A stretch of 5,932 bases of DNA, taken from assembly GCA_003449495.1 (NCBI GenBank), contig DMHJ01000007.1:1-5932 (forward strand), written 5' to 3'. A model generated the notes under the pieces. It was given only the letters and a program-made list of their open reading frames with translations. It did no database searches and was not told the DNA's origin. The DNA comes from Clostridiales bacterium UBA8153 (GTDB lineage: Bacteria; Bacillota; Sulfobacillia; UBA8153). How positions within the stretch are numbered: position 1 is the first letter of the stretch; every line of letters begins with the position of its first letter. Of the stretch, positions 1 through 5,889 are shown piece after piece. The translations under genes and the position numbers were made by a program.

Positions 1-57
1 ATGTAGAGTCTTCCTGTGGCATGGACAGTGTCGGGAACGCGACCCTGGAGATCCCAT
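1..57 (-). CDS. Possible start of a downstream minus-strand gene, cut by the window edge
   Basis: The racemase stop codon TGA overlaps an ATG on the minus strand (TGATG, positions 59 to 55), the usual shape of translational coupling. The frame stays open for 19 codons to the window edge and reads MGSPGSRSRHCPCHRKTLH. A purine-rich GGAAGGTGAAG stretch inside the end of the racemase gene could act as ribosome binding site, with about ten bases of spacing. The fragment is too short to recognise, and its Arg/His/Cys-rich composition is not typical of a protein start, so it may be chance. In staphylopine-type loci the racemase gene is followed by a nicotianamine-synthase-like gene (cntL). Nothing visible here confirms that. 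Confidence 0.25.
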   Translation of the reverse strand, partial: MGSPGSRSRHCPCHRKTLH

Positions 58-1172
58 CACAGAAGTACTTCACCTTCCGCCACTAGCCGCACCTCCCCCT
101 CAAGACGCACCCTCACCCCCTGGCCGGACTGCCACACATCCCAGTCGACAGTTGTATCCAAATTGCCACCGGGTTGCTTTGACATAAAACGGCCGGGACG
201 CCCGCATGCGGCCGCCCGCGCCAGCGCCACCGCGACGGCGCCCGAGGCACAGCTGGACTCCCACACAGTGGTATCCGTGGCAGGTACGTGCACCAGCGGC
301 ACCACTAGGTCACCGTGCCTATCCTCGCGCTCGCAACCCGGCCCCAGGCCCGAGCAGAACATGACGCCAACGCACGGCGCCCCTTCGAGCCTGAGCACAC
401 TTCGCAGCCGGAAGAGCACTTCTTCGGCCGGAGCGTAGTCGTCCGCAGCCAGCACGATGTGGACGATCCCGGGCATATGGACGACGGCAAAGGCGGTCTG
501 CCGACGGCAAGCTGCATCCGGCACCGGCGTCCCGGCACCTTGGGCCCGGGCTGTCAACTCCGTACTCTGGTTGGCCCCCGTCTCTGGCGGACCGGCCCTT
601 TCTACCAGCTCGTATCCTTCGCCTTTGCAGGATCCCGACGTCGTGTCCGGCCCAGTGGGTGAGAGACTACCGGCACCTGAACATCGCTCGTAGACCAAGG
701 CACCCTCAAGCGCCACGCGTGTCTGGTAGAAAAGCACACGGAAGGGGCCCGGGAACCTGCATCCCGCCCGCCCGGGCAACCCGTTCCGGTCTACCTGCGC
801 CTCAAACTCAATGGGAGCCGTAGCTCCTGAGACTTGAATGAGACCGCGCGCGACATCGCCGGCCCAGCTCAACCCCGGGAAACGTTTATAGGCCAGGTAG
901 GCCCCTAGCGCTCTCGCGGCGTTGCCACAGAACTCACCTCCCATCATCCTGAGTAGTGCTGCGATCTCCGGGCTAGGCCCGTCTTGCCCCAGGCCGGTTC
1001 CGGGTGGTCCTCCTGCGGGACAGAGAGTCACAAAGCCCACCTGCTCACCTCCTAGAACCGCTGGGTCCATGAGCGCCAGCGCGATGTTCACCTGCTCGGG
1101 TAGGGGGACCGGGTCCAGGACGAAGACCGTCGTATTGCCGGCCGGGCTCATCTTGACGAACCGCAGTTTCAT
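57..1172 (-). CDS. DapF-fold amino acid racemase, CntK-like (histidine racemase or diaminopimelate epimerase-like)
   Basis: This is a cofactor-independent racemase of the diaminopimelate epimerase fold, in which two cysteines act as the acid/base pair at the substrate alpha carbon; it should be cytoplasmic. From the chosen start it has 371 residues. The N-terminal half opens with PAGNTTVFV (about 10-18) and carries the first catalytic site GGEFCGNAAR with Cys82. The C-terminal half carries WESSCASGA with Cys308. The GGEFCGNA and ESSC-SG forms and the SPAGNTT opening recall CntK, which makes D-histidine for staphylopine, rather than housekeeping DapF; this subfamily call is from memory. The family is usually about 270-280 residues. 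The surplus is a Gly/Pro/Ser/Thr/Ala-rich stretch at about 164-224, between the halves. The start at 1172 is preferred because MKLRFVKMSPAGN matches the family N-terminus and GGAAGGG lies 12 nt upstream. An ATG at 1202 would add ten residues. The substrate is unproven. Confidence 0.8.
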   Translation of the reverse strand: MKLRFVKMSPAGNTTVFVLDPVPLPEQVNIALALMDPAVLGGEQVGFVTLCPAGGPPGTGLGQDGPSPEIAALLRMMGGEFCGNAARALGAYLAYKRFPGLSWAGDVARGLIQVSGATAPIEFEAQVDRNGLPGRAGCRFPGPFRVLFYQTRVALEGALVYERCSGAGSLSPTGPDTTSGSCKGEGYELVERAGPPETGANQSTELTARAQGAGTPVPDAACRRQTAFAVVHMPGIVHIVLAADDYAPAEEVLFRLRSVLRLEGAPCVGVMFCSGLGPGCEREDRHGDLVVPLVHVPATDTTVWESSCASGAVAVALARAAACGRPGRFMSKQPGGNLDTTVDWDVWQSGQGVRVRLEGEVRLVAEGEVLL

Positions 1173-1184
1173 GTTTGCCGTTTT

Positions 1185-1191
1185 CCCTTCC
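1185..1191 (-). promoter_or_regulatory. Ribosome binding site of the racemase gene
   Basis: On the minus strand GGAAGGG lies 12 nt before the ATG at 1172. The spacing is a little long but the match is good. The alternative ATG at 1202 has only GGAAGG directly abutting it, too close to work well, which favours the downstream start. Confidence 0.5.
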
Positions 1192-1331
1192 TGGTCTAGC
1201 ATCCTTCCGGAGCAAGGAGTCTTACGTCTGGGCTGTCAGGGTCGTTGGGCTCAGGCAAGCATCGCCGCTCGCTTGGCTTGGTAAGGTAGTGATGGTGGCA
1301 GGCATTCCGAGTGAGACCGGGAGCCTCACCC

Positions 1332-1360
1332 AGTATACAGGAGTACGGAAGTCCGGGCAA
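1332..1360 (-). promoter_or_regulatory. Sigma-A-type promoter for the racemase gene
   Basis: Read on the minus strand there is a -35 box TTGCCC (1360-1355), a 17-nt spacer, and a -10 box TATACT (1337-1332). The -10 matches the TATAAT consensus at five of six bases, and TTGCCC keeps the most conserved TTG. This is one of few AT-rich spots in the spacer. Transcription would start near 1325, giving an untranslated leader of about 150 nt. The first part of that leader can fold GTGAG/CTCAC (1329-1311). I recognise no known riboswitch class in it. Confidence 0.6.
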
Positions 1361-1501
1361 GAATAGGCAGGCAAAGGCAGCTCTCAACGGCCGTCTGGTT
1401 ACCCGCAGCGCCCATCCAAATCCGACAGACCAGGAAGGTGCGCCACGTGGGGCGAGTATTGCCGGCAGACCTACCCAGGTATGGCATCTCCGCTAACCGG
1501 G

Positions 1502-1540
1502 CCGGCGCCTGGGCTCCGCCGGAGGCGGGGCATATCCCGC
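1502..1540. repeat. Two adjacent GC-rich inverted repeats upstream of the mcrB-like gene
   Basis: CCGGCG (1502-1507) pairs perfectly with CGCCGG (1517-1522) across a 9-nt loop. Immediately after, GCGGG (1525-1529) pairs with CCCGC (1536-1540) around the 6-nt loop GCATAT. No run of T follows on either strand, so these do not look like intrinsic terminators. They may be operator or RNA-structure elements, or simply a product of high GC content. Confidence 0.4.
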
Positions 1541-1641
1541 TACCGGCCACGTTGTGTTTCACTGGGGCCACGGCCGGTACGCCGGAGGACCCGGCCGCTG
1601 CATCATGCACACTGGGGGCGGGTAATCCCGGAGCAGGCACC

Positions 1642-1670
1642 GGCCCGGCCTGTAGAGCTGCCGGCGGGCC
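1642..1670. repeat. Inverted repeat just upstream of the mcrB-like ribosome binding site
   Basis: GGCCCG (1642-1647) is the exact reverse complement of CGGGCC (1665-1670). CCGGC and GCCGG copies inside offer an alternative pairing. The element ends 14 nt before the AGGAGA site, so as RNA it could affect ribosome access, or as DNA it could be a protein site. Function is inferred only from position. Confidence 0.35.
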
Positions 1671-1684
1671 AACTTCCGCCAGAC

Positions 1685-1690
1685 AGGAGA
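1685..1690 (+). promoter_or_regulatory. Ribosome binding site of the mcrB-like gene
   Basis: AGGAGA sits 7 nt before the ATG at 1698, an ideal spacing that fixes this start. Confidence 0.75.
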
Positions 1691-1697
1691 GACCGGT

Positions 1698-3206
1698 ATG
1701 GCCAAGCCAGACCCCGTATCCAGTCTAGTTGCCCTGATAGCCGGGGGCATGGTCGGTCGTGACTCCTTAGCCAAGGACATCGAGGCCGCTCTGGACGGTA
1801 TCTTCGGCCATAGGTATGCAGCGCGCTCCAGCTCGGCCAAGCGCGTGGCTTTGGCGGCGGATGTCGCCTTCGCCGGCCTGTTGCACGAAGAAAGCCCGGC
1901 TAGCGGGGTGTACGGCGGTATGTCGCTGATCTGGTTTCCGGTGCCCCCAGATGGAGACGGCCACCCGGCAGCCTCTCTACTCACCCTGGTGTGCGGCACT
2001 CGCGGGCTTTCGCCCGATGAACAGATCCTCGGGCGGCCCGGACACCGACGCCACCTTGAGGCGCTCCGCCGCCACCTGGCCAAGACCTGCTCCATACCGA
2101 TGTGGGCCAAACAGGACCCCAGCAACACCGCCCTCCACATGCCCCGCATCATGACCGACCGCTACGCGCGCTTCAAGGAAGTCTTGGACCGCTACGGGCA
2201 GTACATTTACGCCGCCGCTGCAGTACCGTCCGATCCGGCTGCCGCCAGGGCCGTGGTGTGTGGCTTCCTGGACTTGTACGCGTGGGAGCGGGGGTGGGTC
2301 CCGCTCAAGGCCGCCCAAGCGGAAGTAGAGGCTTTGCGCAACAGCCTCCGGGCGGAGCTGTTCCCTAAGGTCGACCGGGCCCGGGTGGTTTCGCTACTTC
2401 ACGAACGACGGTTTGTGATCCTCCAGGGCCCACCCGGCACAGGCAAGACCCGGATGGCAGACGCCATCCTCCGCGAGGATTTCGAAGGTTGCGGCAAGAC
2501 GGTACAGTTCCACCCGGCCGTAACCTACGAAACCTTCGTATCAGGCATCGCGCCCGATGTCGCCCAGGATGCCCTCAGCTTTAGGGTCAAGTCCGGCTGG
2601 CTGCTGGCGGCCATCGCCGAGGCTCAGGCCAGCCCACGTCCTTACCTATTGCATATCGATGAGATCAACCGGGCCGACCTGGGGCGGGTGCTTGGCGAAG
2701 CCATCTACCTATTTGAGGCCGGCGAGATCAACGCGGGACGGGCCAGGTCGGTTGACTTGCCATCCCGGCCTGCCGGTTGGCCGGACCCGGTGCGGATGCC
2801 CCCTAACCTGTACGTCCTCGGGACCATGAACTCGGCCGACCGCTCCATCGCCATCCTGGACCTGGCCGTCCGGCGGCGCTTTGCGTTTGTCGACATCTGG
2901 CCGGACTTGTCTGTGGTCGAGGAGCAAGAGTTCCCCCTGGCCATCGCGGCCTTTGGCCGGCTACAGGATATCTTCGCTGAGTTTTCCCCGCCCAACGCCC
3001 TGGTGCTGATGCCCGGCCATACCTATTTCCTGGCCCGCACCGAGCAAGAGTTGCACAACCGCCTACGGTACGAGCTGGTGCCGCTGATCCATGAGTATCT
3101 GGTCGAGGGCCGGCTGGGCCCTTGTGAAACCGAGCTACACGCCTACCTGGACTGGCTGGAGGGAGAGTTAACCCCTGGTGGCGAAAGTGTCCGCGGCAAC
3201 CCGTAA
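1698..3206 (+). CDS. mcrB: McrB-like AAA+ NTPase of a type IV (modification-dependent) restriction system
   Basis: This is the motor subunit of an McrBC-type system. In the family, a hexamer binds modified DNA through its N-terminal domain, translocates using GTP (ATP in some relatives), and drives the McrC nuclease. The 502-residue protein has a complete McrB-type AAA+ domain in its C-terminal half: Walker A GPPGTGKT (244-251), Walker B LLHIDEINRAD (317-327, with Asp321 and Glu322), the McrB signature MNSADRS (377-383) and an RRRFAF arginine-finger region (392-397). The first 230 or so residues should hold target recognition. I cannot assign them to a named domain; they include SGVYGGMSLIWFP (69-81), GTRGLSPDEQILGRPGHRR (100-118) and a helical stretch (about 155-222). 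The gene overlaps the mcrC-like gene by 29 bp in another frame, so the two are probably translated together. The ATP versus GTP preference and the recognised modification cannot be read from the sequence. Confidence 0.88.
   Translation: MAKPDPVSSLVALIAGGMVGRDSLAKDIEAALDGIFGHRYAARSSSAKRVALAADVAFAGLLHEESPASGVYGGMSLIWFPVPPDGDGHPAASLLTLVCGTRGLSPDEQILGRPGHRRHLEALRRHLAKTCSIPMWAKQDPSNTALHMPRIMTDRYARFKEVLDRYGQYIYAAAAVPSDPAAARAVVCGFLDLYAWERGWVPLKAAQAEVEALRNSLRAELFPKVDRARVVSLLHERRFVILQGPPGTGKTRMADAILREDFEGCGKTVQFHPAVTYETFVSGIAPDVAQDALSFRVKSGWLLAAIAEAQASPRPYLLHIDEINRADLGRVLGEAIYLFEAGEINAGRARSVDLPSRPAGWPDPVRMPPNLYVLGTMNSADRSIAILDLAVRRRFAFVDIWPDLSVVEEQEFPLAIAAFGRLQDIFAEFSPPNALVLMPGHTYFLARTEQELHNRLRYELVPLIHEYLVEGRLGPCETELHAYLDWLEGELTPGGESVRGNP
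3158..3167 (+). promoter_or_regulatory. Ribosome binding site of the mcrC-like gene inside the mcrB-like gene
   Basis: GGAGGGAGAG lies within the last codons of the mcrB-like gene, ending 10 nt before the GTG at 3178. It supports the GTG start and the 29-bp overlap. The next in-frame GTG, at 3238, has no comparable site upstream. Confidence 0.6.
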
Positions 3207-4674
3207 GGGACGGGCGGGCTCAGGCCGCGCGCGGCCGGTGAAGGGAACCAACCACCAACCCTCCGGCGCCGCCCATCGGCTTCGCCCCCTGCTCCAGCTC
3301 GATGATCAGGGCGCACCCCGGCGCGTGCCACCGGAGCTGTTCGGCGAGGCACGGCGCGAAGGTGTAACGGGCACCCACCTCTACGACTTCGTAGGAGCCA
3401 ATCGCCGCAACCTGGAGCTGCTGGATGTGAAACCCGAGGTCACCCCGGGGCCCGCCAACCTATCTGTGCACTTGCGGCCGGGTGGCTCCGTCGGGGCCGT
3501 GCCCCTCTACGCCGCCGGCACGCGTCGCATCGCCGCGGGCCTAGTGGTGAAGCCCCGTTTCGGCTGGTCCGGCATTGGGCCCCTGTTGCACCGCATAGGT
3601 TGGTCGGCTACACCGAGCATTCTCAGCCTGCCGCTGGTGCCCGGCAGCGCCCGCGAGGTACCCCCGTGGGTGCTCGGCGGACCGATCATTGCCCGCCTGC
3701 GTCGCCTGTTACAGGAGATCACGCGGGGTTTCCGGATGCATGAAGAAGTCCGGCAACAGCCCCGCGGTCAGATCATCTGGCACAAATACGTAACGAGCCA
3801 AGCGGCCCGGGGGCACTTTGAGCTGTTGCCTTGCCGGTTCCCCGAGTTGGGGCCGGACTTGGTGCTTAGAGGCTACATCAGATGGGGGCTTGAGCGGGTG
3901 CTCGCGTCACTCTTACCCATTGCGGCCGGCGATCCCATTGCACGCCATCTCGCAGGTGAGGCCGAACAGCTGCTCTTCGAAGTAAGGAAGGCCGAAGCCC
4001 GCTTCCCCGGTCCCGAACAGCTGGCGGCGCTGATGCGGGTGGCCGGGTTGCCGTCAGCGTTCCTGTCCGCCGGGCTACAAGCTCTGCAATGGCTCTCTGA
4101 CGAACGCGGGCTGGCGGGCCCGGCTGAAGCAGACGGCCTAGCGTGGGCGCTACCCATGCACGAGTTGTTCGAGCGCTGGGTCGAAACGGCCGTCCGCGAC
4201 TGGGCCCGGGGCTTTGGCGCCATCGTGCGGGCCGGTCGCACCCTTGAAACCTCCATCCCCCTCCCTTGGACCCGCCGGGCGGCAGCCGGTCTGACCAGCC
4301 TGCAGCCGGACCTGCTGGTACGTACGCCGGAGGGCCTCGTAATCATTTTCGATGCCAAGTACAAGAGCCACTTCATGGAGCTGGACGAGCAGGGTTGGGC
4401 CGAACAAGGCGAGAAACTGCGCGATGAACACCGGCACGACCTGCACCAGGTCCTGGCCTACGCGGCGGTGTTCGCGGCGGAGAGGGTCACTGCGGTGTTG
4501 GTATACCCGGTGCGACTGGGAGCCTGGGAGCGGTTGCGGGACGCCGGTCGGACCATTAACGTAGCTCCTGTGACTGCGGGAGGCCGGCAGCTGTCGGTAG
4601 CACTGGCGGCCTTGCCGGTTGAGGTGGCGCCCGGGTGGGAGGGAGTGCCGCCGGAGTGGGGGAGGCTGCGTTGA
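3178..4674 (+). CDS. mcrC: McrC-like PD-(D/E)xK nuclease subunit of the type IV restriction system
   Basis: This is the nuclease partner of the McrB-like motor; in the family McrC stimulates McrB NTP hydrolysis and cuts DNA between distant modified sites. The 498-residue protein ends in a PD-(D/E)xK fold: PMHELFERWVE (326-336), QPDLL with Asp378, IIFDAKYK with Asp392 and Lys394, then DLHQVLAYA (421-429). This is the usual McrC order, and the active-site residues are intact. The first 30 residues are rich in Lys, Arg, Gly and Ala and look disordered. The middle (about 60-310) has the beta-rich then helical character of McrC N-terminal regions, including RGQIIWHKY (196-204). The start is GTG at 3178. 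No other gene of a restriction island (methylase, integrase, transposase) is visible beside the pair, which fits type IV systems needing no partner methylase. Confidence 0.87.
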   Translation: MAKVSAATRKGRAGSGRARPVKGTNHQPSGAAHRLRPLLQLDDQGAPRRVPPELFGEARREGVTGTHLYDFVGANRRNLELLDVKPEVTPGPANLSVHLRPGGSVGAVPLYAAGTRRIAAGLVVKPRFGWSGIGPLLHRIGWSATPSILSLPLVPGSAREVPPWVLGGPIIARLRRLLQEITRGFRMHEEVRQQPRGQIIWHKYVTSQAARGHFELLPCRFPELGPDLVLRGYIRWGLERVLASLLPIAAGDPIARHLAGEAEQLLFEVRKAEARFPGPEQLAALMRVAGLPSAFLSAGLQALQWLSDERGLAGPAEADGLAWALPMHELFERWVETAVRDWARGFGAIVRAGRTLETSIPLPWTRRAAAGLTSLQPDLLVRTPEGLVIIFDAKYKSHFMELDEQGWAEQGEKLRDEHRHDLHQVLAYAAVFAAERVTAVLVYPVRLGAWERLRDAGRTINVAPVTAGGRQLSVALAALPVEVAPGWEGVPPEWGRLR

Positions 4675-4952
4675 CGCTTTCTCCTCGCAGGTCTGCCTCG
4701 ACCGTTCGAACCTCGTCTTCCCGGCACTCCCGCAAAGAAGCGGGGAAAGGCCTGGCCCGGCCGGCCCGCAGGTCCTGGACCAGACTCCTGCTACACCGGC
4801 ACCCGGGCCGAAGTGGTGAACTCTCTTCGCCAGGTATCCCCTGCGGCACTGACGCATCGGGCTGACGCCGGTGCTTCCACCCATATGTAAGGCCCGTAGC
4901 CGAGCGGACGGCAAGATCACCGGTACCCTGGCGGCTTGCCGCCTTCCCCAGC
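4675..4952. other. Intergenic region between the mcrC-like gene and the sigma operon promoter
   Basis: No convincing gene is seen on either strand. Notable structures are CCCGC-AAAGAA-GCGGG (4729-4744), a GC palindrome containing GGCCGGCC near 4758-4768, and a hairpin near 4930. None is followed by a T run, so there is no clear intrinsic terminator for the mcrBC-like transcript. Readthrough toward the sigma gene cannot be excluded. Confidence 0.45.
4909..4943 (+). repeat. Pair of mutually exclusive hairpins upstream of the ECF promoter
   Basis: GGCGG (4930-4934) and CCGCC (4939-4943) form a compact stem around CTTG. CGGCAAG (4909-4915) is the exact complement of CTTGCCG (4935-4941), which overlaps the same bases, so only one of the two stems can form. 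The segment lies just before the ECF promoter. It would therefore be in RNA only if transcription enters from upstream; otherwise it may act as DNA. Function unknown. Confidence 0.35.
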
Positions 4953-4980
4953 TGAACCATCCAGCCCCGCTACGCGACTA
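4953..4980 (+). promoter_or_regulatory. ECF-sigma-type promoter of the sigma/anti-sigma operon
   Basis: TGAACC (4953-4958), a 16-nt spacer, and CGACTA (4975-4980) match the typical ECF promoter layout: a -35 with an AAC core and a -10 of the CGTC/CGAC-T type. It lies directly upstream of an ECF sigma gene, so autoregulation is the natural reading. Transcription would start around 4986-4988, leaving a leader of about 30 nt that contains the ribosome binding site. No competing sigma-A-type promoter was noticed nearby. Confidence 0.65.
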
Positions 4981-5005
4981 TATGGATAGAAGGCCGACGG
5001 AACCC

Positions 5006-5010
5006 GGAGG
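5006..5010 (+). promoter_or_regulatory. Ribosome binding site deciding the TTG start of the sigma gene
   Basis: GGAGG lies 8 nt before the TTG at 5019. There is no ATG or GTG at a better distance, so the TTG start rests on this site and on the normal family N-terminus it gives. Confidence 0.7.
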
Positions 5011-5018
5011 AAATCCCC

Positions 5019-5540
5019 TTGACCGCCCAAGACCTGAAGGGGCTGGCCGTGCGCCTGGCTGAAGGCCACGAAGACGCCGCCCGGGAGCTCTATGCCACCT
5101 ACGGTCAGCGGCTTTACCGGTTCGTCCTCGCGCGGTTGCGGCGCCCGGATGCAGCAGAGGACGTGGTCCAAGAGACTCTGACCGCCGCCTGGCGGAACGC
5201 CGGTACTTACCGGGGAGATGGATTCAGCGCGTGGCTCTTTGGGATCTGCAGGAACAAGGTGGCCGATCGGCTACGGCGGGAAGGTCCCGGGTGGGAACCA
5301 CTGGACCTGTCCATGGTGGGTGGCAGCGGGTTGGTCGGGGAAGCAGCGGAGTTCTGGGAGAGCTTCGGGCGCCTTTCCGCGGAGCAACAGGAACTGGTGC
5401 TCCTGGTGTTCTACTACGGGTTCTCCCAGCGGGAGGCGGCCGGCATCCTGGGGATACCGGTGGGCACGGCCAAGTCCCGCACCTACTACGCGCGCAGGCG
5501 CCTGCAGGAGCTGTTGCAGGGAGGCGGAGGGGATGGGTGA
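5019..5540 (+). CDS. ECF-family RNA polymerase sigma factor (sigma-70 group IV)
   Basis: This alternative sigma factor directs RNA polymerase to a small stress regulon. It has 173 residues, a normal ECF length, with only the two core domains. Sigma-2 spans about 24-88, with LYATYGQRLYRFVLARL, then DAAEDVVQETLTAAW (44-58), the polymerase-binding and -10-melting region, and FSAWLFGICRNKVADRLRR (69-87). A short linker follows. Sigma-4 spans about 118-166, with LSAEQQELVLLVFYYGFSQ leading into the helix-turn-helix REAAGILGIPVGTAKSRTYYARRRL (138-162) that reads the -35 box. The start is TTG with GGAGG upstream. The last 8 bp overlap the anti-sigma gene, so the two are probably made in step. An ECF-type promoter lies just upstream, implying positive feedback. 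The ECF group and the inducing signal cannot be assigned from sequence alone. Confidence 0.9.
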   Translation: MTAQDLKGLAVRLAEGHEDAARELYATYGQRLYRFVLARLRRPDAAEDVVQETLTAAWRNAGTYRGDGFSAWLFGICRNKVADRLRREGPGWEPLDLSMVGGSGLVGEAAEFWESFGRLSAEQQELVLLVFYYGFSQREAAGILGIPVGTAKSRTYYARRRLQELLQGGGGDG

Positions 5541-5880
5541 AGGCTGTCTCGAGGCGCGGGAGCTGATGCCCTGGGTCATCAACGGCACCGCGAACGCCCG
5601 GGAACAGGACGAATGCTGGGAGCACATCGCCGTTTGCCGGGAGTGCCGGGGTGAACTGGTGCAAGTGGCCGCCCTGCATGCGCGCGTGCAGCGCGCCATG
5701 GAGCAGCTGGGCGGTCGCGAGCAAGAGGCGGGCTCGCTCCCGGTGGTGACCAGGCTGCTTCCCCTCCTCGCAACACTGGGCGTACCGGCAATCGGAACCA
5801 GAACCGTAGAGGCTGCGCTGGGAATGGCGGTGGTCAGCTGGAGGCCTTCCCTCCGCACACCGTCAACGGTCGACGGCTAA
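5533..5880 (+). CDS. Zinc-finger anti-sigma factor (ZAS type) for the adjacent ECF sigma factor
   Basis: The 115-residue product would bind and silence the sigma factor encoded just upstream. Its N-terminus has the zinc-binding anti-sigma pattern HIAVCREC, giving His31-x3-Cys35-x2-Cys38. Cys5 lies 26 residues before His31, the usual place of the fourth zinc ligand, and there is an extra Cys28. The typical LMPWVINGTANAREQDE run lies between. The C-terminal half (about 68-103) is moderately hydrophobic but broken by Arg72, Arg90 and Glu93, so there is no clear membrane helix. The protein may be soluble and sense an intracellular signal, or be weakly membrane-attached. The start is ATG 5533 behind a GGAGG/GGAGGGG purine run, overlapping the sigma gene by 8 bp. 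The rest of the sequence shows no other recognisable domain. Confidence 0.82.
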   Translation: MGEGCLEARELMPWVINGTANAREQDECWEHIAVCRECRGELVQVAALHARVQRAMEQLGGREQEAGSLPVVTRLLPLLATLGVPAIGTRTVEAALGMAVVSWRPSLRTPSTVDG

Positions 5881-5889
5881 GACAGGACT

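Larger units (their letters stand above)
1203..1697. other. Divergent intergenic spacer between the racemase and mcrB-like genes
   Basis: No protein with recognisable sequence is seen on either strand in these 495 bases. The half next to the racemase holds its promoter and leader. The half next to the mcrB-like gene is very GC-rich with several inverted repeats, listed separately. No clear sigma-A-type promoter pointing at the mcrB-like gene was found. The best partial match, TTGCCG at about 1456 with TATGGC downstream, has a spacer of only 15 nt. Short open frames here lack good start signals and resemble no family. Confidence 0.5.

Noticed and set aside
16..438. 140-residue plus-strand open frame opposite the racemase gene
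   Set aside because: It lies antisense to a gene with clear family motifs. Its product is a low-complexity Ser/Thr/Pro/Arg-rich shadow with no recognisable domain.
1326..1640. 104-residue minus-strand open frame in the divergent spacer
   Set aside because: It runs across the racemase promoter, has no good ribosome binding site and resembles no family. It is treated as non-coding.
1559..2152. 197-residue minus-strand open frame across the start of the mcrB-like gene
   Set aside because: It overlaps the well-supported start and ribosome binding site of the mcrB-like gene, and the translation is Arg/Pro/Ser-rich without motifs.
4729..4744. CCCGC-AAAGAA-GCGGG hairpin as terminator of the mcrBC-like transcript
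   Set aside because: The stem has only five or six pairs and no T run follows on either strand, so it does not qualify as an intrinsic terminator.
4150..4920. 256-residue minus-strand open frame opposite the end of the mcrC-like gene
   Set aside because: Most of it is antisense to the conserved nuclease domain. The product resembles no family and the frame is open because of high GC content.
4892..4975. tRNA-like stretch with a D-arm resembling TAGCCGAGCGGACGGC
   Set aside because: There is no T-arm GGTTCGAATCC-like motif, no anticodon stem at the right distance and no matching acceptor ends. The resemblance stops after the D-arm.
5271..5858. 195-residue minus-strand open frame opposite the sigma and anti-sigma genes
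   Set aside because: It is antisense to two genes with clear motifs, and its product is Arg/Ser/Pro-rich shadow sequence.
5860..5876. CCGTC/GACGG hairpin at the end of the anti-sigma gene as terminator
   Set aside because: It lies inside the coding sequence, has five pairs and no T run, and a gene with a strong ribosome binding site follows directly.
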